In this document: piece by piece, positions 1 through 5,122 of the stretch
Layout of the letters: each line of letters opens with the position of its first letter
Numbering within the stretch: position 1 is the first letter of the stretch
The notes under the pieces: model-generated
What the model was told of the DNA's origin: nothing
The model's database searches: none
Seen by the model: the letters and a program-made list of their open reading frames with translations, nothing else
Translations under genes and position numbers: made by a program
Assembly: GCA_037441765.1 (NCBI GenBank)
Contig: JBBIRM010000180.1
Span: 1-5,915 of the forward strand
Direction of reading: 5' to 3'
Length of the DNA stretch: 5,915 nucleotides
DNA from: JBBIRM01 sp037441765
Lineage (GTDB): Bacteria > Desulfobacterota > BSN033 > UBA1163

Positions 1-57
1 TGAATTTTCACAAAACAATAAATTTAACAGCAACACAAATTAATACGCACCCAAAAA

Positions 58-87
58 TTGACATGATAAATGGATTGGGAATATAAT
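58..87 (+). promoter_or_regulatory. Sigma70-type promoter of the IolB-like gene
   Basis: A perfect TTGACA (58-63) is separated by 18 bases from a perfect TATAAT (82-87). Transcription would be expected to start about 6-8 bases further on, near 93-95, giving a leader of roughly 48 bases before the ATG at 142. Both hexamers match the housekeeping consensus, so a strong basal promoter is inferred. No operator-like inverted repeat is obvious around it. Bases 1-57 are AT-rich and show no gene. Confidence 0.75.
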
Positions 88-101
88 TCGGGGTTAAAAG
101 A

Positions 102-179
102 ATGAGTAAACCAATCCTGTTGGGTATGGGGGCTTTACCGCATGAAAAGTACGATAAGAAAATATGCTCTAAAGATTGA
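102..179 (+). CDS. Possible 25-codon leader ORF overlapping the IolB-like start
   Basis: An ATG at 102 opens a 25-codon frame beginning MSKPILLGMGALPHEK and ending at TGA 177-179. It lies one frame off the IolB-like gene and overlaps its first 38 bases. The ATG would sit only about eight bases after the predicted transcription start and has no good Shine-Dalgarno sequence, so translation would be leaderless-like if it occurs at all. The IolB-like ATG at 142 also has only a G-run (128-132) as ribosome site, which leaves room for translational coupling. I recognise no family, and it may be a chance ORF. Confidence 0.2.
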   Translation: MSKPILLGMGALPHEKYDKKICSKD

Positions 180-1158
180 GCGAAATGAAATAAATCCTCA
201 CCTTCGATATGATGGGAAAAGGAGTGGACTGATTTTAGATCCACGCCGGAAGGATGTTCCTCTCGAGGTCTTAGGATTTGGAATATATCAATTGGGGGAA
301 AATTTTATTAAAAAAGAAACCTGCGAGAAAGAAGTTGTCCTTGTCCCTCAAGAAGGGGAGTTTGAGGCCGAAATAAATGGGAAGCGATTCTTTGGAAAAA
401 GAAAGGGAGGACCATTTGCCTTAAGACCTGGTCTTTCCAATGCCTCAGCCCTGTATATCCCATGCAATTCCCTACTCAAAATTCGAGGAAGAGGGGAAAT
501 GGCCTTCTTTGAGGCTCCTGCTCTTAAGGAGAACCCTCCATTCTATATTACCAATGACCAGGTGAAACCTATCTCGAGGGGGAGTTGGATTTGGCGGAGA
601 GATGTGATCTCCTTAATAAGTCCGAAAAATGTGAGTTCAAACCTGGTGGTTGGAGAAACCTATAACCCTCCTGGTTTCTGGTCCGGGACCCCTCCCCATC
701 AACACGACGAGGATCGACCATCACTCGGAGAATCAGGCCATGAGGAGATCTATTATTACCGTTTCAATTTAAAAAGGAAGAAGAAAGATCGATTCCAACC
801 TTACGGAGTTCAACTACTGATGGACGGGAAAAGATTGGGGAAGGCCTTTTTAATTGGTGATAAGAGCATTTTTGCTATCCCTGGAGGGTGTCATCCTGTG
901 GTTGCCTCTCCTGTTTCTGAACTCCTCTATGTATGGGGCCTTGCGGGTAAGGGCAGTGAACTTAGGATGAGGGATATCGATCAATTCTCCTTTCTCCACT
1001 CCTTCGAAGAAATTTTTAATCACTTAGAAAAAAATGGGAAGAAAAAGATTCTTCTCGAGAAAAAATTTAATGCCATATCTTCCTCTTACCGATTGACAGA
1101 GGATAAGAAGTCAGTCTTGATTGCCATGTTGAAAGAAAAGGGATATGAAATAAAATAA
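142..1158 (+). CDS. IolB-family cupin (5-deoxy-glucuronate isomerase-like) with C-terminal extension
   Basis: The family isomerises 5-deoxy-D-glucuronate to 2-deoxy-5-keto-D-gluconate in myo-inositol catabolism, as a cytosolic metal-dependent bicupin. Residues about 38-127 resemble the first cupin barrel and end in the typical APA segment. The second barrel carries the diagnostic stretch: VGE at 170-172, NPPGFWSGTPPHQHDE at 175-190, EEIYYYRF at 201-208 and GGCHPV at 248-253. Predicted metal ligands are H186, H188, E201 or E202, and H251. Family members are usually near 270 residues; this one has 338, with a lysine-rich tail of about 60 residues after the AGKG at 268-271 that I do not recognise. 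ATG 142 is the first start after an in-frame TGA at 103. Family membership is clear. The substrate is uncertain because no other inositol genes are visible beyond a possible TIM-barrel partner downstream. Confidence 0.85.
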   Translation: MKSTIRKYALKIERNEINPHLRYDGKRSGLILDPRRKDVPLEVLGFGIYQLGENFIKKETCEKEVVLVPQEGEFEAEINGKRFFGKRKGGPFALRPGLSNASALYIPCNSLLKIRGRGEMAFFEAPALKENPPFYITNDQVKPISRGSWIWRRDVISLISPKNVSSNLVVGETYNPPGFWSGTPPHQHDEDRPSLGESGHEEIYYYRFNLKRKKKDRFQPYGVQLLMDGKRLGKAFLIGDKSIFAIPGGCHPVVASPVSELLYVWGLAGKGSELRMRDIDQFSFLHSFEEIFNHLEKNGKKKILLEKKFNAISSSYRLTEDKKSVLIAMLKEKGYEIK

Positions 1159-1190
1159 ATTTAACACTTTATCTGTTTGAAAACCTTTGT

Positions 1191-1273
1191 AAAATCCCTC
1201 CCAACCTCCCTTTGCAAAAGGGAGGAGATAGTTTTATCCCCCTTTGGCAAAGGGGGAATAAAGGGGATTTTTT
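1191..1273. repeat. Three-armed palindromic intergenic element
   Basis: Two perfect hairpins sit inside an outer stem. The first has arms CCTCCCTTT (1205-1213) and AAAGGGAGG (1217-1225) around GCA. The second has arms TCCCCCTTT (1237-1245) and AAAGGGGGA (1249-1257) around GGC. The outer arms are AAAATCCC (1191-1198) and GGGATTTT (1264-1271), so the whole can fold as a cloverleaf. Six Ts follow at 1268-1273, so on the plus strand it may also terminate the IolB-like transcript. The form resembles G/C-run palindromic repeats scattered through many uncultured bacterial genomes. Copy number cannot be seen here. Confidence 0.75.
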
Positions 1274-1365
1274 AAAGATACTATCGATTAATTGCTGTTT
1301 GAAATTCCTATTTTCAAAAGACTAAATTGATAAAAATAAATATATTCTAAAACGGGGCGAGAGGG

Positions 1366-2202
1366 ATGAAGATTTCAATCTGTAATGAGCTTTTTCAAGA
1401 TTGGCCGATTGAAAAGGTTTTCGACTATGCGGCCCAACTGGGTTATGAAGGGGTTGAAATTGCACCTTATACGTTAGCCGATTCGGTGACAGAGATATCT
1501 GCTAAAAGACGGGATGCCATCCGCCGTGCATCTGAAAGGAGTGGTGTGGAAATCGTTGGTCTACACTGGCTATTGGTTAGGCCAGAAGGTCTCTATATAA
1601 ACCACCCTGATGAAATCACCCGAATCAGAACTCAGGAATATATAGAGGCCCTAATCCACTTCTGTGCAGATATTGGAGGAAAGATTTTGGTTCATGGCTC
1701 CCCACACCAGAGGACCATTCAGGAGGGATGGAACCCGAAGGATTCATGGGAGTATGCCAAAGAGACCTTTGAAGCGTGCTTGAAGATCGCAAGAAAAAGA
1801 AATATCATCTATTGCATTGAACCCCTCGCCCATACCAGCACCAATTTTATAAATACAGTGGAACAGGCCATTCAATTAGTAAAGGAGATCAGACATCCCA
1901 ATTTCAAAATGATGTTCGATTGCAGGAGCGCATCCATTGAAGAGAAATCTGTCATAGAAGCCCTTAACAAGGCCCTCGATTCAAGGGCCCTCTATCATGT
2001 TCATGTAAACGATGTAAGTGGGAAAGGCCCGGGATTTGGAGAGACAAAATTTTATCCCATCCTTAAAACCCTATTAGAAAAAGGATATCACTATTACATA
2101 TCTGTGGAGGTCTTTGATTTCAATCCTGATCCCCAGACCATTGCCAGCAGAAGCATAGGTTATCTTAGAGGCATTCTCGAAGGACTAAGCCTGAAGAAAT
2201 AA
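1366..2202 (+). CDS. TIM-barrel sugar (phosphate) isomerase/epimerase
   Basis: This 278-residue protein belongs to the xylose isomerase-like TIM-barrel superfamily (AP endonuclease family 2 fold), which includes IolE, IolI, tagatose 3-epimerase and hydroxypyruvate isomerase. Such cytosolic enzymes use a divalent metal to isomerise or epimerise ketoses or keto-inositols. Likely ligands fall on the expected strands: E152 in CIEP, D185 in MMFDC, H213 in HVHVND and E248 in SVEVFDF. Further family-like segments are YEGVEIAP (27-34) and GPGFGETKF (221-229). Length is normal and no signal peptide is visible. ATG 1366 follows a G-rich stretch (GGGGCGAGAGGG) that serves as a weak ribosome site. It lies 207 bases after the IolB-like gene, so shared function in inositol or sugar-acid breakdown is plausible but not shown. 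The family is clear and the substrate unknown. Confidence 0.85.
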   Translation: MKISICNELFQDWPIEKVFDYAAQLGYEGVEIAPYTLADSVTEISAKRRDAIRRASERSGVEIVGLHWLLVRPEGLYINHPDEITRIRTQEYIEALIHFCADIGGKILVHGSPHQRTIQEGWNPKDSWEYAKETFEACLKIARKRNIIYCIEPLAHTSTNFINTVEQAIQLVKEIRHPNFKMMFDCRSASIEEKSVIEALNKALDSRALYHVHVNDVSGKGPGFGETKFYPILKTLLEKGYHYYISVEVFDFNPDPQTIASRSIGYLRGILEGLSLKK

Positions 2203-2204
2203 GA

Positions 2205-2230
2205 ATAAAAAGGGGATAGTCCCTTTTTAT
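2205..2230. terminator. Bidirectional intrinsic terminator
   Basis: A ten-pair stem joins ATAAAAAGGG (2205-2214) and CCCTTTTTAT (2221-2230), with an extra G-T pair inside and a short ATAG loop. Each strand ends in a T run, so it can stop the plus-strand epimerase gene (stop 2200-2202) and the minus-strand gene whose stop is at 2236-2238. It fills nearly all of the convergent gap. Confidence 0.85.
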
Positions 2231-2235
2231 AAAAA

Positions 2236-2883
2236 TTATCCTCTGTAGCGTATAAATTTACCTGCTTCAATACCTGCTTGGGCGATATGTTCTGGAGTGG
2301 TGTTTGAAAGGCTTATTTTCTTAATAATGAAATCCGCTCCTGCCCTCCTGTAGCAATACCTCACGAAGGCACTACAATACATTGCATGGGGGTCATCGAC
2401 TGGGTTAGGGAGCCACTCCTTCTTTGTTATGATCGCCCACCAGGTGCCGAGAAGTTCCTGGATCGGGTAGAGAACCTGCTCATCAACAAGTTGAAGGGCA
2501 GTGGCAAGGATTTCCTCAATTTCCTTCTCTGAAAGGCCAAAGTCAATCACTCCAGCATTTTCCACCCTCTCCCTACAGTGCTTACCAATCCAGTTCTCCT
2601 GCGCACCATTGCGAATCTGGGGCTTAAAGACATTTATCTTAAGATCGGATTCAAAGATGTAAGGACTTCTGGTCTTCTCTCCGCCCCTACCTCTCCGATC
2701 CAGCCTCAAATCCCCAAAGATAAAACAGTGAGACCAGAGCGAGGCCTTACCATCTTTCGTTATAACCTTCTGAGCCTCACGAATTGCCCTCCCTACAGGA
2801 TGTTTAGTCCCCACCAATCCTATAATTCCCGCCTTATAGTGCTCGGTAAAAAATCGAAGCAATCTTTTATTAATCTTTTCCAC
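2236..2883 (-). CDS. Circularly permuted NlpC/P60-like (YiiX/LRAT-type) cysteine hydrolase
   Basis: This 215-residue protein shows the His-before-Cys order of permuted papain-fold enzymes (YiiX/YaeF, LRAT-like). A His lies in the early strand LWSHCFIFGD (H52), an acidic residue follows in YIFESDL (E78), and the probable nucleophile is C170 in MYCSAFVRYCY. A late TTPEHIAQ segment (195-202) matches the region after the Cys helix in that group. Known members are amidases, peptidases, or acyl-transfer enzymes acting on lipids. No signal peptide, lipobox or membrane segment is visible, so a cytosolic location is inferred. The start is GTG (2881-2883), supported by GGAGG (2889-2893) five bases upstream. 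It lies 86 bases after the transglutaminase-PLC gene on the same strand, and the two may be co-transcribed. Fold assignment is moderately secure; substrate unknown. Confidence 0.65.
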   Translation of the reverse strand: MEKINKRLLRFFTEHYKAGIIGLVGTKHPVGRAIREAQKVITKDGKASLWSHCFIFGDLRLDRRGRGGEKTRSPYIFESDLKINVFKPQIRNGAQENWIGKHCRERVENAGVIDFGLSEKEIEEILATALQLVDEQVLYPIQELLGTWWAIITKKEWLPNPVDDPHAMYCSAFVRYCYRRAGADFIIKKISLSNTTPEHIAQAGIEAGKFIRYRG

Positions 2884-2910
2884 CTTTTCCTCCCCCCCTT
2901 AAAATAAGAG

Positions 2911-2939
2911 GTTATAAAACTACAATTTATCCTGATGAA
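2911..2939 (-). promoter_or_regulatory. Weak candidate promoter before the permuted NlpC/P60-like gene
   Basis: On the minus strand a TATAAC (2911-2916), five of six to the -10 consensus, lies 17 bases after TTCATC (2934-2939), a poor -35. Transcription would start near 2904, leaving a leader of about 20 bases that includes the GGAGG site. The gene could equally be read from the upstream gene's promoter. Confidence 0.3.
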
Positions 2940-2946
2940 AATCAGG
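2931..2946. other. Small perfect hairpin in the gap between the two hydrolase genes
   Basis: Arms CCTGAT (2931-2936) and ATCAGG (2941-2946) enclose GAAA, a GNRA-type loop on the plus strand (TTTC on the coding minus strand). No T run follows on the minus strand, so it is not a normal terminator. It could be a processing or attenuating structure between the two genes, or chance. It lies inside a longer inverted repeat (2903-2911 with 2977-2985). Confidence 0.45.
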
Positions 2947-2969
2947 TGCCATAAACAAGAATTGCTAAC

Positions 2970-4406
2970 CTAAAACCCTCTTATTATTTTCTTAAAAACC
3001 TGTTCCTCCTCCCAGATGGTTTTTTCGATTGGATAGTCCTTTTTTATTCTCTCAAATCTTTTGGAGAGAGCGGAATATTCAATAAATGCTTGAGGAGTGA
3101 GGTCCCATCCCTCTTTGTCAAGCAGTGAATTCTTTTCAAAAATCATAAGCCTATCCCAGGGCAAGAGCCTACCCCTATAGGCAATCAGTTTCTCGTAACT
3201 CGGTCGATACCGTTTTCTTAGAAATTCAATAAATTTTTTTGTATATTCCTTTGCTTTCATTCTATTCTCTTCGATGTGGTCAGGGTCGTTTTTCGTTCCA
3301 AAGAGTTTTGAAAGGTAGGCATGTTGAGCGTTTGTTATCCCTTTGTGGGTCGCAAGATCTTGAATCCCGTGAAGGAGATAACCTAAAAGGAAAAGCCCTG
3401 ATCTATTAACTCTATCAGCAATTTTAATTGTTTTCTCTGTAAGTCTTTTTACCCAATGAATGTAGTTCTTTTCTGCTTCCGCCCGGGATTCGATAGTCCT
3501 TCCCATATTGTCATTTTCTGTCTGCGCATGGGCACATGGTTTAGACCAATCATAAAAATCTGGATCTTGAGAGGCATCTCCAACGATATCAATAGCATTC
3601 TCATGAAATCCAAAATTCCTCAATACCTCTCCTGTGATCTCAAGGTGCCCAGGTTCCCAATCTCCAGTCATCCTTGAAAGCCATCCTCCAGAGGGAAGAC
3701 GGGTCTTTTTCATATTGACTTTAAAACCCCTTTCCCTAAGGTAAGTCCCAATTTTCCTCGATCTTGTTACTTTCTTATCCTCAGGGAAAATCTCCCAGAG
3801 GTGGTAATGGTTGAAACAATAGTAAGGGATATACTGGAAAGACTGACCCCTCGTTGTGAGTTTATCTGCCTCAGGCATTCTGGATGGGATATTGTCGAGT
3901 GTGCTCTCGAGAATACACCACTGACCTAATTCATTCTTATAGACAGGCCAGCAATGCCCCCCTAAGGATTTTCCTTTTTCATCAAAGACCTCTCCAAGAA
4001 CGACTCTGACACAGAAAGGGCTTATTCCACTTGCGATGAGAAGGCTTGCAAGGAGAAAACTCCCATCTTCACAGTCGCCTTCACAGAGGGTTTGAATCTC
4101 AGGAGGAAAAAGCCAGAAATCCCCTTTCCTTTGTTTCTTAGTATCGTAGACATATTTTATATTTTTTGCGACAAATTCCCATATAACCATTGCCCGCTTA
4201 TCAAAACTCTTAGGCTCCCTGCTTGTCGGAAGCCCTTTTTGTTTAACCAGTTCATGAAGGATCTCTTTCATAACGCTGTTATCTTCAAATGAAATCCACT
4301 CTCGGATATCGGTCTTGATCGGCTTGGTCTGATTCCCGATCACATACCGCTTCTTATCAATCACAGTGTCTTGAAGAATTAAATCTCCTTCCCAGTTGTA
4401 AGGCAT
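2970..4406 (-). CDS. Transglutaminase-like / zinc-dependent phospholipase C-like fusion protein
   Basis: This protein has 478 residues, counted from the ATG at 4404-4406. Residues about 70-175 look like a transglutaminase-type cysteine-hydrolase core: CEGDCEDGSFLLASLL carries the putative nucleophile C112, GGHCWPVY gives H151, and ILEST puts E167 where an Asp is more usual. After a linker (about 210-250), residues about 250-400 carry a His/Asp pattern like the Zn-dependent phospholipase C family: H254 in GHLEITGE, DPDFYDW at 281-287, H293, then H346-x3-D350-x3-H354 in LLHGIQDLATH, and H362. The C-terminal 80 or so residues are charged and unassigned. No signal peptide or membrane segment is seen. 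A GTG at 4439 extends the frame by 11 codons but lies inside the predicted promoter, whereas ATG 4406 has AAGGAGGGAG (4411-4420) just upstream. The first domain is fairly secure, the second less so. Biological role is unknown. Confidence 0.7.
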   Translation of the reverse strand: MPYNWEGDLILQDTVIDKKRYVIGNQTKPIKTDIREWISFEDNSVMKEILHELVKQKGLPTSREPKSFDKRAMVIWEFVAKNIKYVYDTKKQRKGDFWLFPPEIQTLCEGDCEDGSFLLASLLIASGISPFCVRVVLGEVFDEKGKSLGGHCWPVYKNELGQWCILESTLDNIPSRMPEADKLTTRGQSFQYIPYYCFNHYHLWEIFPEDKKVTRSRKIGTYLRERGFKVNMKKTRLPSGGWLSRMTGDWEPGHLEITGEVLRNFGFHENAIDIVGDASQDPDFYDWSKPCAHAQTENDNMGRTIESRAEAEKNYIHWVKRLTEKTIKIADRVNRSGLFLLGYLLHGIQDLATHKGITNAQHAYLSKLFGTKNDPDHIEENRMKAKEYTKKFIEFLRKRYRPSYEKLIAYRGRLLPWDRLMIFEKNSLLDKEGWDLTPQAFIEYSALSKRFERIKKDYPIEKTIWEEEQVFKKIIRGF

Positions 4407-4410
4407 TTGT

Positions 4411-4420
4411 CTCCCTCCTT
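4411..4420 (-). promoter_or_regulatory. Strong ribosome binding site deciding the ATG at 4406
   Basis: The minus strand reads AAGGAGGGAG, with the AGGAGG core at 4414-4419 seven bases from the ATG at 4404-4406. It is the best Shine-Dalgarno match in the window and favours this start over the in-frame GTG at 4439. Confidence 0.8.
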
Positions 4421-4427
4421 CTTCACT

Positions 4428-4456
4428 ATTTAAATCCACTCCATTTGAGATGTCAA
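4428..4456 (-). promoter_or_regulatory. Promoter of the transglutaminase-PLC gene
   Basis: On the minus strand a perfect TTGACA (4451-4456) is followed after 17 bases by TTAAAT (4428-4433), four of six to the -10 consensus. The expected start near 4421 gives a leader of about 15 bases that just holds the AAGGAGGGAG ribosome site. This placement excludes the upstream GTG at 4439 as a start. Confidence 0.55.
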
Positions 4457-4492
4457 TCGAAATATAATTTGCCCAGAAAATAGTTTTTTAAT

Positions 4493-4556
4493 CAACCCCT
4501 CACCCCTAACCCTCTCCCCAAGCATTGGGGGAGGGGAGGGTGAGGGAGGAGGGTTG
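4493..4556. repeat. Long imperfect palindromic repeat of G/C runs
   Basis: A nested inverted repeat fills the gap between the Nudix gene and the transglutaminase-PLC promoter. The inner arms are CTCCCCAA (4514-4521) and TTGGGGGAG (4525-4533) around GCA, with one unpaired G. Middle arms CCCTCACCC (4497-4505) and GGGTGAGGG (4538-4546) are perfect complements, and CAACCC (4493-4498) pairs with GGGTTG (4551-4556). The CCCTCACCC/CCCTAACCC wording is typical of dispersed extragenic palindromes in many bacteria. It has no T run on the minus strand, so it is not a classical terminator for the Nudix gene, though it may stabilise the transcript end. Confidence 0.8.
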
Positions 4557-4572
4557 GAGGTAAAAGAATTTA

Positions 4573-5025
4573 TTATTTTTTGCTATTTTTTGAATGGAAG
4601 TAATCGTTTAGGATTTTTCGGTGGTCGAATGCCATATCTTCAGGAAGGTTTGCTTCATTGAAGATATCTATTTCAAGGGCATCGTCCTTGGCCTTAGGAA
4701 TACCCTTAGCCCTTGCAACATAGACCGTTGAAATTGTGTGGTGCCTTGGATCCCTTTTGGGATCAGAATATGTATGAAACTGCCCAATCAATTGAACATC
4801 CAGATTGGTTTCTTCCTTCGCCTCTCTCATGGCCGCTTCTTCAAGTGACTCTCCATAATCCACAAAACCACCTGGTATGGCCCAGCCATAAGGAGGATTC
4901 TTCCTTTTTATCAGGACGATTCCCTTCGATTCGATTTCAATAATGATATCAACAGTAGGGATAGGGTTTCGGTAGAGTTTAATCTCACTTCCACATCTGG
5001 GACATTGAATGGATTTACTGGTCAT
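4573..5025 (-). CDS. Nudix hydrolase, ADP-ribose pyrophosphatase-like, with N-terminal Cys pair
   Basis: The family cleaves nucleoside diphosphates linked to another moiety, using Mg or Mn in the cytosol. A Nudix box lies at residues 53-75 (bases 4801-4869): G53-x5-E59-x7-R67-E68-A69-K70-E71-E72, with N74 in place of the usual Gly and L75 closing it. The following TYSDPKRDPRHH segment (85-96) is typical of ADP-ribose pyrophosphatase-type members, so ADP-ribose hydrolysis is the likeliest activity, though not certain. A CPRCG pair (C8, C11) at the N-terminus looks like half a zinc ribbon, and no second Cys pair is present, so metal binding may need a dimer or be absent. The length, 150 residues, is normal. 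ATG 5025 follows a GGGGG run. It lies 97 bases after the CinA-like gene on the same strand. Confidence 0.88.
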   Translation of the reverse strand: MTSKSIQCPRCGSEIKLYRNPIPTVDIIIEIESKGIVLIKRKNPPYGWAIPGGFVDYGESLEEAAMREAKEETNLDVQLIGQFHTYSDPKRDPRHHTISTVYVARAKGIPKAKDDALEIDIFNEANLPEDMAFDHRKILNDYFHSKNSKK

Positions 5026-5122
5026 TTTTCCCCCGCCCTCTCATCTTTAAACTAATGCAAATGTCAAATCACAACTTCTCAAATGAAAAAATACTGTTAA
5101 AATTTAAATTTGATATTTGAAA
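5026..5122 (-). promoter_or_regulatory. CinA-Nudix intergenic gap with a weak candidate promoter
   Basis: On the minus strand TTGTGA (5069-5074) is followed after 17 bases by TTTAAA (5046-5051), each four of six to consensus. A perfect TTGACA also occurs (5062-5067) but has no matching -10 at 16-18 bases. No terminator hairpin follows the CinA-like stop (5123-5125), so read-through from the upstream gene into the Nudix gene is also possible. Confidence 0.3.

Noticed and set aside
8..244. A 78-codon minus-strand frame across the promoter and the start of the IolB-like gene
   Set aside because: It runs antisense to a clear promoter and conserved gene, and its hydrophobic tail comes from AT-rich intergenic DNA. 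No ribosome site or family resemblance was seen.
1237..1273. A plain intrinsic terminator after the IolB-like gene
   Set aside because: The T run is ten bases from the hairpin and is partly used by the outer stem, so it is better described as part of the larger palindromic element. Termination activity remains possible.
1299..1346. A promoter directly before the epimerase gene
   Set aside because: TTGAAA (1299-1304) and TATATT (1341-1346) each look promoter-like, but no pair has correct spacing, and the best spaced partner (TAAATT) is weak.
2578..2907. A 109-codon plus-strand frame
   Set aside because: It is antisense to the permuted NlpC/P60-like gene, whose catalytic motifs and ribosome site are convincing. 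The plus-strand product shows no motif.
3456..4292. Two plus-strand frames (3456-3677 and 4092-4292)
   Set aside because: Both are antisense shadows of the transglutaminase-PLC gene without ribosome sites or recognisable domains.
4574..4594. A tandem TATTTTTTG repeat near the end of the Nudix gene
   Set aside because: It is a two-copy low-complexity stretch encoding a Ser/Asn/Lys-rich tail. It is too short and AT-rich to call a repeat element.
4713..4943. A 76-codon plus-strand frame
   Set aside because: It lies antisense across the Nudix box and has no supporting signal.
5062..5067. The perfect minus-strand TTGACA as a Nudix promoter
   Set aside because: No hexamer resembling TATAAT lies 16-18 bases downstream, so the -35 match alone is not enough.
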